Assembly: GCF_001618865.1 (NCBI RefSeq)
Contig: NZ_CP015136.1
Location: 7,165,001 to 7,229,000, forward strand
Source of the DNA: Luteitalea pratensis
GTDB lineage: Bacteria; Acidobacteriota; Vicinamibacteria; Vicinamibacterales; Vicinamibacteraceae
Direction of reading: 5' to 3'
Length of the DNA stretch: 64,000 nucleotides
Position numbers and translations under genes: made by a program. The stretch's first letter is position 1. The number at the start of each line of letters is the position of its first letter. The notes under the pieces were generated by a model that saw only the letters and a program-made list of their open reading frames with translations, had not been told where the DNA came from and did no database searches. This document shows, in pieces, positions 24,395 to 32,178 of the stretch.

Positions 24395-25333
24395 ATGCTC
24401 CGCGGTGTGTTTCCTCCCCTGCCCACGCCATTCACGGAGGACGCCCTCGACGAGGGCGTGCTGCGTGAAACGGTCGCCTCGTTGATGGAATCCAGGCTCA
24501 GCGGCCTGCTCGTGCTGGGGACCAATGGCGAGTCGTTCCTCATCGAGCCCGCCGAGGCCGATCGCATCGTCCGGATTGCCCGCGATGCGATGCCTGCCGG
24601 ACGCCCCCTGCTCGCCGGTACAGGATGCGATGCGACCCGGGCCACCATCGCGGCCTGCCAACGCGCCGCCGACCATGGCGCGACGCACGCGCTGGTACGT
24701 CCGCCGACGTCCTACACCCGCTTCATGACCCAGGACGTGCTGATGGCGCATTACGATCGGGTGGCCGACGCGAGCCCGATTCCGGTGCTGCTGTACAACC
24801 AGCCGGCGGTGTTCGGCGCAGAGATTGCCGCGTCGACCGTCGCCATCCTCGCGCGTCACGACAACATCGTCGGCATCAAGGACTCGAGCGGAAACATCGC
24901 GCACGTCAACGACGTGCTGGCGCGCGTGGCGGCCGAGTTCAGCGTACTCACCGGGGTGGCCGGCATCATGTACCAGGCCCTGCTCAGCGGCACCAGGGGC
25001 AGCATCGTCGCCGTGGCCAACGTGGTGCCGAACCTGTGCGTGGAGTTGTACGAATTCGTCATGACCGGCGAACTGCACAAGGCGCTGGCGCTGCAGCGCG
25101 CGCTCGCGCCGCTTGCCAATGCGGTGACGATGCAGCACGGGGTCGCGGGGCTGAAAGCGGCGATGACGCTCGCCGGCTACTCGGGCACCATTCCGCGCCT
25201 CCCACTCGAACCCGTCGCCTCAGAAGTCGAAGAGGAGTTGCGCGGCATGCTGCGCCACCTCGAACTGTTCACAGGGTGGACGCTCGAGAATCGCGGCGGC
25301 CGCCCGGACGGGCCGGCGGAGGCGCATCCGTGA
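24395..25333 (+). CDS. Dihydrodipicolinate synthase family aldolase (DapA/NAL superfamily)
   Basis: A 312-residue class I aldolase. The Schiff-base lysine is in GIKDSSGN near residue 162 and the catalytic tyrosine is in VLLYNQPAV near residue 135. The N-terminal GVFPPLPTPFTEDALDE and GTNGESFLI motifs are those of the superfamily. DapA itself usually has YNVP and TGGT-type motifs at these sites; YNQP and GTNGE suggest a sugar-acid, 2-oxo-acid or hydroxyglutarate aldolase rather than lysine biosynthesis. It lies between the importer and an EEP hydrolase gene, whose GTG start overlaps its stop. Confidence 0.82.
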   Translation: MLRGVFPPLPTPFTEDALDEGVLRETVASLMESRLSGLLVLGTNGESFLIEPAEADRIVRIARDAMPAGRPLLAGTGCDATRATIAACQRAADHGATHALVRPPTSYTRFMTQDVLMAHYDRVADASPIPVLLYNQPAVFGAEIAASTVAILARHDNIVGIKDSSGNIAHVNDVLARVAAEFSVLTGVAGIMYQALLSGTRGSIVAVANVVPNLCVELYEFVMTGELHKALALQRALAPLANAVTMQHGVAGLKAAMTLAGYSGTIPRLPLEPVASEVEEELRGMLRHLELFTGWTLENRGGRPDGPAEAHP

Positions 25334-26139
25334 GGCGTCTCCTCCTCGCGAGCGTGCTCCTGGCCGGGATGGTCACGGCCCTGGAGGGACAACAGGAGCG
25401 ACGGGAATTCCCGCCGACCACGGCACCCCTGTCGCGCGCGCTCACTGTCCTGACGTTCAACATCCACCATGCCGAAGACACCGACGGCAAGGTGGACGTC
25501 GGGCGAATTGCAAAGCTCATCCAAAACAGTCAGGCCGACATCGTCGGGCTTCAGGAAGTGGATCGCGGCGTCGAGCGCACGGCACGACGTGATCTCCTGA
25601 AGGAGATTGCCGACCACGCCGGCATGCGCTTCGCCTTCGGCAAGAATCTCGATCACCAGGGCGGCGACTACGGCAACGCGCTGCTCACGTCACTGCCGAT
25701 CGTGTCGGTGGGCAACAAGCGGCTGCCCAACACGGGCGGCGGCGAACAACGCGGGGTGTTGCAGGTGGTGGTCGACGTCGAGGGCACGCAGGTGCTGGTG
25801 CTGACCACGCACCTCGATCACCGCAAGGAAGACCCGCAGCGTGTGGCCAGCGCCGACGCCATCCTCGACATGGTGCAGGCGTTCGGCCCTGGTCCGGTCG
25901 TGGCCATGGGCGACTTCAACGACGTCCCTGGCAGCGCCACCTGGACGCGCCTGATGACGGTATTCACGGATACGTGGGCGGCGGTGGGCAGCGGCGATGG
26001 CTTCTCCATCCCCGTCGAGGCCCCTGCGAAACGTATCGACTGGATCCTGGTGAGGGGGGCCGAACCGGTCTCGGCCGAGGTCCTGAAGTCGGAGGCATCC
26101 GACCACTTGCCGGTGGTGGCCAGGGTGAAGCTCCGATAA
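25330..26139 (+). CDS. Secreted endonuclease/exonuclease/phosphatase-family hydrolase
   Basis: A 269-residue exported protein of the EEP fold. After a short signal peptide (RRLLLASVLLAGMVTA) the motifs are LTVLTFNIHHAED, VGLQEVDRG (metal Glu), LVLTTHLDH, VVAMGDFNDVPG and the C-terminal SDHLPVVA (catalytic Asp-His). Substrate may be DNA, a phospholipid head group or another phosphodiester; the sequence does not say. The GTG start overlaps the preceding stop codon. Confidence 0.83.
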   Translation: MRRLLLASVLLAGMVTALEGQQERREFPPTTAPLSRALTVLTFNIHHAEDTDGKVDVGRIAKLIQNSQADIVGLQEVDRGVERTARRDLLKEIADHAGMRFAFGKNLDHQGGDYGNALLTSLPIVSVGNKRLPNTGGGEQRGVLQVVVDVEGTQVLVLTTHLDHRKEDPQRVASADAILDMVQAFGPGPVVAMGDFNDVPGSATWTRLMTVFTDTWAAVGSGDGFSIPVEAPAKRIDWILVRGAEPVSAEVLKSEASDHLPVVARVKLR

Positions 26140-26287
26140 TTGCAGAAGTTCAGACGTTCAGAAGTTCATCAGCACCACCTGAGCGCTTCGACGGTTGGCG
26201 GTGTCCATGAAATTCTGCAATCCCTGCAATTCTGCAATTCCCAGCGGTAGGAAGGGCGGCCGACCCTCTCCGAGCGGCCGCCCGGGC
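26140..26287. repeat. Repeat-filled gap with palindrome between EEP and convergent secreted-protein gene
   Basis: The gap holds a period-8 run (CAGAAGTT, CAGACGTT, CAGAAGTT; 26144-26170), a TTCTGCAA-type run (26212-26240) and an inverted repeat GGGCGGCCG (26254-26262) with CGGCCGCCC (26275-26283), loop 12. The palindrome, with GGTAGG at its left and CTCTCCGAG in the loop, resembles the GGCCGGCTC-type elements elsewhere in the window. It could also work as a terminator for both convergent genes, though there is no T-run. Confidence 0.6.
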
Positions 26288-26292
26288 GGCTG

Positions 26293-26649
26293 CTAGTGCG
26301 CCATCTTGATCGAGCTGACGGCGATGATCATCTTGCCGTCCTTCTCGGTCACGTCACCGGTGGCTTCCACCTTGTGACCGGCAAACTCGATGAGCTTCGC
26401 GTTCTTGTTCTCGGTCCAGGCGCCGGTGACCTCGTAGATGCCCTTGTCGTTGGCCACGGCCAACGGCGAGCCCTTCTTCGCGCAGGAAGCCGCACAATCG
26501 GCATGGCCTTCGCTCGTCGCCTTTTCCGTGCCCTGCTTGGTGTTGCACGTCACGTCGACGAGCACGCCCGATACTGTCTTGGTCTCGGCCGACAGGCCCG
26601 TGCCAAACGCGAGAGTCGCCGCGGCGACGCCCAACATGAACTTCCGCAT
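26293..26649 (-). CDS. Small secreted protein of unknown function
   Basis: A 118-residue exported protein: signal peptide MRKFMLGVAAATLAFGTGLSA, then ETKTVSGVLVDVTC and DCAASCAKKGSPLAV, with three to four cysteines that may form disulfides or bind a metal. The end is a beta-rich domain (GHKVEATGDVTEKDGK) that resembles OB-like domains in similar small secreted proteins. The ATG at 26649 has an excellent AAAGGAG ribosome-binding site; the longer open frame starts inside the upstream region and is ignored. Confidence 0.72.
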   Translation of the reverse strand: MRKFMLGVAAATLAFGTGLSAETKTVSGVLVDVTCNTKQGTEKATSEGHADCAASCAKKGSPLAVANDKGIYEVTGAWTENKNAKLIEFAGHKVEATGDVTEKDGKMIIAVSSIKMAH

Positions 26650-26819
26650 GTCTCTCTCCTTTGCGCGGCCCAGTTGCGCCCCTCCATACCCTCTCGGTGA
26701 ATGGGGAAGCCGGCCGCATCGTGCCGTCATCGTCCCCGGGGGACCCGGAACCCGACGACGGAACCTGTCTGCAACGGCTTACGATGCGGAGTACTGGCCG
26801 GATTGTCAACTGTGACGCA

Positions 26820-26849
26820 TTGACAGCCCCGCTGGTCCCCGGCTACGCT
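26820..26849 (+). promoter_or_regulatory. Candidate sigma-70 promoter of the his leader
   Basis: A perfect -35 TTGACA (26820-26825) is followed after 18 bases by a weak -10 TACGCT (26844-26849). A start about seven bases downstream would lie almost on the leader ATG, giving a leaderless or nearly leaderless leader transcript. This fits poorly with ordinary initiation, so the true promoter may lie further upstream. Confidence 0.3.
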
Positions 26850-26858
26850 TTCGGGGTC

Positions 26859-26939
26859 ATGGCGTGCCGCAGCCAGCATCATCACCATCGCCACCAGGCC
26901 CACGCCCGTGGGACCGGTGATGGTCTGCGCGCCTGCTGA
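26859..26939 (+). CDS. hisL: Histidine-rich leader peptide of the his operon
   Basis: A 26-codon open frame with six histidine codons at positions 7, 8, 9, 10, 12 and 15 (HHHHRHQAH), ending at TGA 26937-26939. A run this dense, placed just before a Rho-independent terminator and then hisI, is the standard architecture of ribosome-mediated attenuation. Ribosomes stall on these codons when charged His-tRNA is scarce. No strong ribosome-binding site is visible before the ATG. The peptide itself has no expected function. Confidence 0.85.
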   Translation: MACRSQHHHHRHQAHARGTGDGLRAC

Positions 26940-26994
26940 ACACGACGTTCGCACTACCCGAACAACAGCACGCCTCCTGCAGCCTCGCTGGTCC
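26899..26994 (+). promoter_or_regulatory. his attenuator: pause hairpin and antiterminator pairing
   Basis: Strand 1 CCCAC (26899-26903, which includes the last His codon) pairs with strand 2 GTGGG (26908-26912), loop GCCC. Strand 2 also overlaps GGACCGGTGA (26911-26920), which can pair with TCGCTGGTCC (26985-26994): 10 continuous pairs with two G-U wobbles. That pairing takes away the left arm of the terminator (26983-26991). So a ribosome stalled on the His codons masks strand 1 and frees strand 2 for antitermination; without stalling 1:2 and 3:4 form. Drawn by hand; energies not computed. Confidence 0.72.
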
Positions 26995-27010
26995 ACCCAG
27001 CGGGGTTTTT
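26983..27010 (+). terminator. Rho-independent attenuator terminator before hisI
   Basis: CCTCGCTGG (26983-26991), loop TCCAC, CCAGCGGGG (26997-27005): a 9-bp stem with one G-U pair, followed by TTTTTGTGTTTT. It lies between the His leader peptide and hisI, 31 bases before the hisI start, and is one of the few hairpins in this GC-rich window with a real T-run, which supports a regulatory role. Confidence 0.88.
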
Positions 27011-27041
27011 GTGTTTTCAGGGGCTTTTCCAGGGATCCGGG

Positions 27042-27353
27042 ATGGACTTCGACAAGTTTCACGGGCTGGTGCCCGCCGTGGTGCAGGACGACGCGAGCAA
27101 CGAGGTGCTGATGGTCGGCTTCATGAACGCGGAGGCGCTGCAACGGACCCGCGAGACGGGGTTCGTGACCTTCTTCAGCCGTACCCGCAAAGCGCTCTGG
27201 ATGAAGGGCGAGACGTCGGGCAACCGCCTGAGGGTGGTCCGCCTGCTCACCGACTGCGACACCGACACCGTGCTGGCCCGCGTCGAGCGGCAGGGTGACG
27301 GCCTCGTCTGCCACCTCGGGACCGTCAGCTGCTTCACCCAGGAGATCGCCTGA
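27042..27353 (+). CDS. hisI: Phosphoribosyl-AMP cyclohydrolase
   Basis: A 103-residue enzyme of the third step of histidine synthesis, opening the adenine ring of phosphoribosyl-AMP. Seen: the [10 protein letters not shown] opening, [18 protein letters not shown] and the metal-site run [11 protein letters not shown], with further cysteines in VCHLGTVSC. The length shows a HisI-only protein, with no fused HisE pyrophosphatase domain. ATG 27042 is the first structural start after the attenuator. It is the first gene of an eight-gene run and sits two bases before hisG. Confidence 0.93.
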   Translation: MDFDKFHGLVPAVVQDDASNEVLMVGFMNAEALQRTRETGFVTFFSRTRKALWMKGETSGNRLRVVRLLTDCDTDTVLARVERQGDGLVCHLGTVSCFTQEIA

Positions 27354-27355
27354 GC

Positions 27356-28240
27356 ATGCCGCCCCTTCGCCTCGGCATCCCCAAGGGTTCGCTGCAGGAC
27401 TCCACCGTGCAGCTGTTTGCGCGCGCCGGCTGGAACATCTATGTCAGCTCGCGCTCCTACTTCCCGGGCACCGACGACAGCGAGCTGGAGTGCATGCTGA
27501 TCCGCGCCCAGGAGATGGCCCGGTACGTGGCTGACGGCGTCATCGACGCGGGGCTCACGGGACAGGACTGGATCGCCGAGCAGCTCATCGCCTCCCGCGC
27601 CGAAGTCGTGCCGGTACAGGAACTGGTCTACTCGAAGCAGAGCTTCGGGACGGTCAAGTGGGTGCTCGCGGCGCCTGAGGACTCACGCTTCAAGACGCCC
27701 AAGGACTTCGCCGGCTGCACCATCGCCACCGAGCTGGTCCGTGTCACCCAGCAGTATTTCGAGGAACGCGGCGTAGATGTCACGGTCGAGTTCTCCTGGG
27801 GAGCGACCGAGGTCAAGCCGCCCGTGCTTGCCGACGGCATCGTCGAAGCGACGGAAACCGGCTCGACGCTGCGCGCGAACCGGCTGCGGATCATCGACAC
27901 CGTGATGGAATCCAAGACCCAGCTGATCGCCAATCCCGCGGCGTGGGCCGACGCCTGGAAGCGCACCAAGATCGAGAACATCGCCCTGCTGCTGCGCGCC
28001 GCGATCGAGGCGCAGGGTCGCGTCGGGCTGATGCTCAACGTCAGGCGCGAGGGGTTGGCGCGTTTGCTGGAGTTGGTGCCTGCGCTGCGCCGTCCCACGA
28101 TTTCGCCGCTGAGCGATGACGAGTGGGTGGCCGTGAACACGATCATCGAGGAGCGGACCGTGCGCGACCTGGTCCCGAAGCTCAAGTCTGCTGGCGCAGA
28201 GGGCATCGTCGAGTATCCCCTCAACAAGATCGTGATGTGA
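27356..28240 (+). CDS. hisG: ATP phosphoribosyltransferase (long form)
   Basis: A 294-residue first enzyme of histidine synthesis, joining ATP and PRPP. The catalytic part has [34 protein letters not shown] and the PRPP loop [14 protein letters not shown]. The C-terminal 75 residues ([21 protein letters not shown] to the end) form the regulatory ACT-like domain of the long form, which binds histidine, so HisZ is not needed. Stop and next start are only a few bases apart. The pathway therefore has both feedback inhibition and leader attenuation. Confidence 0.94.
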   Translation: MPPLRLGIPKGSLQDSTVQLFARAGWNIYVSSRSYFPGTDDSELECMLIRAQEMARYVADGVIDAGLTGQDWIAEQLIASRAEVVPVQELVYSKQSFGTVKWVLAAPEDSRFKTPKDFAGCTIATELVRVTQQYFEERGVDVTVEFSWGATEVKPPVLADGIVEATETGSTLRANRLRIIDTVMESKTQLIANPAAWADAWKRTKIENIALLLRAAIEAQGRVGLMLNVRREGLARLLELVPALRRPTISPLSDDEWVAVNTIIEERTVRDLVPKLKSAGAEGIVEYPLNKIVM

Positions 28241-28242
28241 AC

Positions 28243-29556
28243 ATGCTGCCGATTCTCGAGTCCACCGACACCAGGGCGTTGCGGCGGTTGCTGGATCGCA
28301 CGCCGGACGATCACGCCCGGATCGAGCCGGCGGTGCGGGACATCCTTGGCGCGGTGCGCACGCGAGGCGACAAGGCGCTGGTGGAGTTCGCGCGCAAGTT
28401 CGACCGCCTCGAGGGACCGATCGAATTGTCACCCGCGGAGATCCATGCCGGCGCCGGGGACTGCCCCCGCGAAGTACGGGCGGCCATCCGCAAGGCAGCG
28501 CGACACATCCGGATGGTGGCCAGGGCGCAGGTGCCGGCCACATGGACGAAGCAGGTGGCGCCAGGGGTCAAGGTGTCCCAGCGCGTGGTGCCGCTCGAGC
28601 GCGTCGGCTGCTACGTCCCGGGCGGGCGTTACCCGCTGCCGTCGTCACTCCTGATGGCTGCGGTCACGGCACGCGCGGCCGGCGTGCCCGAAGTCATCGT
28701 GACGTGCCCGCGTCCGGACGCCTCGGTGCTCGCCGCGGCCGTCGAAGCGGGTGTGGACCGGATCTTCCAGCTTGGTGGCGCGCAGGCCATCGCGGCGCTG
28801 GCCTATGGCACGGCCACCGTGCCGCGCGTGGACAAGATCGTCGGACCGGGGAACGCGTACGTCGCGCTGGCCAAGGCGCTCGTGGCCCGCGACTGCGCCA
28901 TCGATTTCTTCGCCGGACCGAGCGAGATCGTCGTCGTCGCCAGCTCCGGTGATCCCGCGTGGATCGCCGCCGATCTGCTCGCGCAGGCGGAGCACGACGT
29001 CGATGCCCGCGCCCTCTTCCTCACGCCATCGCGCCGACTCGCGCAGCAGGTCGCGCGCGCGATCGAGGCGCAGCTGGCCGGACCCGATGCGCAGGGCACA
29101 CCGGCACGCGACTCACTCGCGCGCAATGGCGCGATCGTCGTGACCCGGACTATCGCGGAGGCGGCCGCGCTGGCGAACCGCATCGCGCCGGAACACCTCG
29201 TGGTCGACACGCCCGAACTCGGTGCGTCGATTCCGGTGGCGGGCTCGATCTTCGTCGGCGCCTGGACGGCGCAGGCCGCCGGTGATTACGCCATCGGCTC
29301 CAATCACGTGCTGCCGACCAGCGGCGCGGCGCGGTTCCGCGGCGGCCTGCACGCCTGGGATTTCGTGCGGGTCTCGACCGTCCAGCAACTCACGAAACGG
29401 GGCGTGGCGTTGGTCGGGCCGACCGCGGCGACGCTGGCTGATGCCGAAGGCCTGAAGCTGCATGCGGCATCGATCCGCGCCCGGCTCGGCATCGCACCGA
29501 AGGTTGGGCCGGTGAAAGCACGGGCCCGCCGTCCATCCGCGCGGAGCAGCCGATGA
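28243..29556 (+). CDS. hisD: Histidinol dehydrogenase
   Basis: A 437-residue zinc enzyme that oxidises L-histidinol to histidine in two NAD steps. It has QRVVPLERVGCYVPGGRYPLPSS, the NAD segment VDKIVGPGNAYVALAKALV, LAQAEHDVDARALFLTPS and GSNHVLPTSGAARFRGGLHAWDFVR, which carries substrate and zinc residues. ATG 28243 gives the usual family length; GTG 28237 would overlap the hisG stop and adds two residues. The C-terminal tail is Arg- and Ser-rich. It overlaps hisC by four bases (ATGA). Confidence 0.93.
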   Translation: MLPILESTDTRALRRLLDRTPDDHARIEPAVRDILGAVRTRGDKALVEFARKFDRLEGPIELSPAEIHAGAGDCPREVRAAIRKAARHIRMVARAQVPATWTKQVAPGVKVSQRVVPLERVGCYVPGGRYPLPSSLLMAAVTARAAGVPEVIVTCPRPDASVLAAAVEAGVDRIFQLGGAQAIAALAYGTATVPRVDKIVGPGNAYVALAKALVARDCAIDFFAGPSEIVVVASSGDPAWIAADLLAQAEHDVDARALFLTPSRRLAQQVARAIEAQLAGPDAQGTPARDSLARNGAIVVTRTIAEAAALANRIAPEHLVVDTPELGASIPVAGSIFVGAWTAQAAGDYAIGSNHVLPTSGAARFRGGLHAWDFVRVSTVQQLTKRGVALVGPTAATLADAEGLKLHAASIRARLGIAPKVGPVKARARRPSARSSR

Positions 29557-30797
29557 CCACTGCGCGAGCAGGCGATCGGGCCGGGACGTCCGGCTCCATG
29601 GAACGTCCTGGCACGGTGGCGCCAGCCGGTGCGAACCAGTACGAGTACGACCGTGCCGACGCGCCGGCCGACGCCCTGCGGCTGCACCTCAACGAGCACA
29701 CGGGCGGCTGCTCGGCCGCCGTCACCGAAGCCGTGGCGCGAGTCACGCGCGAGACAGTCGCGAAGTACCCGGACTACACGGCGGTCACGCGCGCCGTTGC
29801 CGATCACCTCGATGTGCCGACCTCGCGCGTGCTCCTCACCAATGGCCTGGACGAGGGCATCTTTGCCGTGGCGATTGCGCAGCTTCGGCCGCCAGGTGTA
29901 GCTGCCGGACTCGTCCGGCAGCCTGCGCGCGGGACAAGTCCCGCGCCTGCTCCTGTTTCGGCGAGCGGAACAGGTCGGAAGTCGCGAATCGTCGCGGGTA
30001 GCCTGCAGCCTGTCGCGTGTGGCCTGAACGAGGCCTTGATCCTGGAACCGGCGTTCGGCATGTACGCCGATGCCGTCGAGGCCGTCGGCGGCACCGTCGT
30101 GCGCGTGATGCCGGGAGCGGGCCTGTCGCTCGATCGCGAGGCGATCGCTGCGGCCGTCACGCCGCTCACCGGCGCGCTGTTTGTCGCCAGCCCAGGTAAC
30201 CCCAGCGGTATTTCGTTGACCTTGGCCGAGATCACCTGGCTTGCCTCGCTGTTGCCAGCTGGCGCGCTCCTGCTCCTCGACGAGGCCTATGTCGAGTTCG
30301 GCGGGGAGAGCTTCATCCCGCATCTCGACAGGTGGTCGAATGTCGTGGTCGGCCGAACGTTTGCCAAGGCTTACGGGTTGGCCGGCATGCGAGTCGGCGC
30401 GGTCGTGGCTCGCGAGGACGTCATCACCCGATTGCGACGCGTGCTGCCGCCCTACAGCCTGAACGTCTTCGTAGTCGCCGCCCTGGAAGCCGCCCTCGGC
30501 GACCGTGCCTACATGGACGACTACCGCGCCCAGGTGGCCGAGTCGAAGCGACTCCTGTACGACGCATGCGAGCGCTGGGGCCTGCCCTGCGTGAGGAGCG
30601 ACGCCAACTTCGTGCTGGTACGCGCGGGCGACAAGCGGCAGGCGCTGCTCGACGGCCTCCAGGCACGCAACATCTACATCCGCGATCGAGACCGGCAACC
30701 GGGCTGCGAGGGCTGCGTGCGCGTGACCACCGGTCTCGTGACCCACACGACGACATGCATCGCGGCCATGGAGGAGATCCTGTGCGCAAGGGCGTGA
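29553..30797 (+). CDS. hisC: Histidinol-phosphate aminotransferase with in-frame repeat insertion
   Basis: A 414-residue PLP aminotransferase of the seventh step. Family motifs are [33 protein letters not shown] and the PLP lysine in [14 protein letters not shown]. It is about 50 residues longer than usual HisC proteins. The excess lies between AIAQLRPPG and [13 protein letters not shown]: roughly 43 residues of low-complexity sequence encoded by three palindromes and a heptad repeat (29896-30028). In the fold this is the surface connection after the first cofactor-domain helix, so the enzyme may tolerate it. The N-terminus is also extended by Thr/Ala/Gly-rich sequence. It overlaps hisB by 16 bases. 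Confidence 0.92.
   Translation: MTTARAGDRAGTSGSMERPGTVAPAGANQYEYDRADAPADALRLHLNEHTGGCSAAVTEAVARVTRETVAKYPDYTAVTRAVADHLDVPTSRVLLTNGLDEGIFAVAIAQLRPPGVAAGLVRQPARGTSPAPAPVSASGTGRKSRIVAGSLQPVACGLNEALILEPAFGMYADAVEAVGGTVVRVMPGAGLSLDREAIAAAVTPLTGALFVASPGNPSGISLTLAEITWLASLLPAGALLLLDEAYVEFGGESFIPHLDRWSNVVVGRTFAKAYGLAGMRVGAVVAREDVITRLRRVLPPYSLNVFVVAALEAALGDRAYMDDYRAQVAESKRLLYDACERWGLPCVRSDANFVLVRAGDKRQALLDGLQARNIYIRDRDRQPGCEGCVRVTTGLVTHTTTCIAAMEEILCARA
29896..30028 (+). repeat. Palindrome and heptad-repeat insertion inside hisC
   Basis: In order: GCTGCCGGAC-TC-GTCCGGCAGC (29901-29922, 10-bp perfect stem), GCGCGGGAC-AA-GTCCCGCGC (29927-29946, 9-bp perfect stem), CCTGTT/AACAGG (about 29951-29973) and a degenerate period-7 run GCCTGCA GCCTGTC GCGTGTG GCCTGAA (30001-30028). 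Elements with the same GGAC-AA-GTCC centre and GCCTGCA unit occur in true intergenic DNA near 55066 and 48808. The insertion keeps the reading frame. Confidence 0.82.
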
Positions 30798-31369
30798 TCG
30801 CGCGGCACACCCGCGAGACCAAGATCGACATCGCGCTGGGCATCGAGGGCAAGGGTCGCTACCAGGTGCATACCGGCATCCGGTTCTTCGACCACATGCT
30901 GGAGCTCTTCACGCGCCACGGCGCCTTCGACCTGACAATGACGGCAGACGGCGACCTCGACGTCGACCAGCATCACACCGTCGAGGACGTCGGGATCGCG
31001 CTTGGCGAGGCCTTCACGATGGCACTCGGCACGAAGGTGGGCATCAACCGCGCCGGCTATTTCCTGATGCCGATGGACGAGACGCTGGCAATTGCGGCGG
31101 TCGACCTCAGCGGGCGTCCGCACGCGGTCGTGGAACTCGGCGTCAAGGTGCGCCTCGTTGGCGACCTGCAGGTCGAGCTGTTGCACGACTTCTTCGAGGG
31201 CTTCGCCCAGGGCGCGCGCGCCAACGTCCACGTCAAGGTGATGTACGGCCGGTCCAGCCACCATCGCGTCGAAGCCGTGTTCAAGGCCTTCGCACGCGCC
31301 ATGCGCGTGGCCTGCGCGAAGGACAAGCAACTGGCGCGCATGCTGCCGAGCACGAAGGGGCTGCTGTGA
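30782..31369 (+). CDS. hisB: Imidazoleglycerol-phosphate dehydratase
   Basis: A 195-residue monofunctional HisB (no HisN phosphatase domain). Metal-binding histidine motifs are visible: [30 protein letters not shown] and [20 protein letters not shown]. It removes water from imidazoleglycerol phosphate to give imidazoleacetol phosphate. GTG 30782, preceded by GAGGAG, sets the start inside the hisC end; the longer frame upstream is antisense-like filler. It ends in a GTGA overlap with hisH. Confidence 0.94.
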   Translation: MRKGVIARHTRETKIDIALGIEGKGRYQVHTGIRFFDHMLELFTRHGAFDLTMTADGDLDVDQHHTVEDVGIALGEAFTMALGTKVGINRAGYFLMPMDETLAIAAVDLSGRPHAVVELGVKVRLVGDLQVELLHDFFEGFAQGARANVHVKVMYGRSSHHRVEAVFKAFARAMRVACAKDKQLARMLPSTKGLL

Positions 31370-32178
31370 TCGTCGCGCTCATCGACTACAAGGCGGGCAA
31401 CCTGACGTCCGTGCGCAAGGCCCTGGCCGCGCTCGGCGCGGAGATCCTGACGCCCGACTCTCCGGCAGATCTCGACCGCGCGGACGCGATCATCGTCCCC
31501 GGCGTCGGACACTTCGAGGCAACCGCAGCCCTCGACGCCGGGTGGCACAGCGCGATCCGCTCGCGGCTGGCCGCAGGTGTCCCGCTGCTCGGCATCTGTC
31601 TCGGGCAGCAATGGCTGTTCGAGGGCAGCGACGAGGCGCCCGACGTGCCCGGCCTGGGCGTGTTTCCGGGCCGCTGCGTGAAGCTGGACCCTGCGCGCGG
31701 GCTCATGGATGACCGGGCCCCCGGTGCCCGGTACCCGGTGCCCGGATCTTTGAAGGTGCCGCACGTCGGCTGGAACGCGCTCAAGCAGACAACCCGTTCG
31801 TCACGACTGCTCGCAGGCGTCCAGGACGAGGCGCAGGCCTACTTCACGCACTCGTACGTCGCGCCCGACAGCGACGCGACCGTCGCCATCACCGAGCACG
31901 GCGTGCCCTTCGCGAGCGTCGTCGAGCACGGCCTCGTGTTCGGCGCGCAATTCCATCCAGAGAAGAGTGGCGAGACGGGCCTGAAGATGCTCCGCAATTT
32001 TCTCGAGGTCGCAGAGGAAGGCCGGGCTCGGAGAGCCGGCCCTACCGGTGCGACTCAGCCACTCCCGACTCCCGACTTGTCCCGCCGAAGCCCTCGGGCG
32101 AAGGCGGCTGCCCGATTCCCGCCTGGATTCGACGGCCGAAGGCCGATTGACGAAGGCCGCTCCCGGGAGGTGCGCTGA
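31366..32178 (+). CDS. hisH: Imidazole glycerol phosphate synthase, glutaminase subunit (extended)
   Basis: A 270-residue glutamine amidotransferase subunit feeding ammonia to HisF. The nucleophile Cys lies in [15 protein letters not shown] and the His-Glu pair in [11 protein letters not shown]. Ordinary HisH is about 200-210 residues. Two additions account for the difference: about 15 residues ([15 protein letters not shown]) written by a GGTACCC-type heptad repeat just before the conserved VPHVGWN motif, and about 55 residues after LRNFLEVA written by dispersed palindromes. The frame stays open to a TGATG overlap with hisF, so coupling is kept. The internal insertion lies near the face that contacts HisF, so its effect would be worth measuring. 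Confidence 0.92.
   Translation: MIVALIDYKAGNLTSVRKALAALGAEILTPDSPADLDRADAIIVPGVGHFEATAALDAGWHSAIRSRLAAGVPLLGICLGQQWLFEGSDEAPDVPGLGVFPGRCVKLDPARGLMDDRAPGARYPVPGSLKVPHVGWNALKQTTRSSRLLAGVQDEAQAYFTHSYVAPDSDATVAITEHGVPFASVVEHGLVFGAQFHPEKSGETGLKMLRNFLEVAEEGRARRAGPTGATQPLPTPDLSRRSPRAKAAARFPPGFDGRRPIDEGRSREVR
31709..31755 (+). repeat. Heptad repeat (CGGTGCC/CGGTACC) inside hisH
   Basis: Successive units GGGCCCC CGGTGCC CGGTACC CGGTGCC CGGATCT repeat every seven bases within the coding sequence, just 5' of the codons for VPHVGWN. The same unit (GGTACCG or GGCACCG by strand) makes up intergenic arrays near 44357, 57770 and 59386, and nothing in the HisH family requires these residues. Confidence 0.8.
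32014..32170 (+). repeat. Dispersed palindromes forming the hisH C-terminal extension
   Basis: Three pieces follow the last conserved HisH codon: a GGCCGGGCTC-GGA-GAGCCGGCCC palindrome (about 32020-32042) like those near 37664 and 62545; a CTCCCGA heptad (32061-32076); and GGCCGAAGGCCGATTGACGA (from 32134) like the one at 55099. All are read as protein up to the TGATG at 32176-32180. Confidence 0.8.

Noticed and set aside
27009-27041. Longer hisI start (MCFQGLFQGSG)
   Set aside because: It would begin within the T-run of the attenuator; ATG 27042 matches the family N-terminus.
26859-27041. T-box or riboswitch control of the his operon
   Set aside because: No T-box sequence (the conserved AGGGUGGnACCGCG run) or aptamer-like structure is visible; the leader peptide explains the region.
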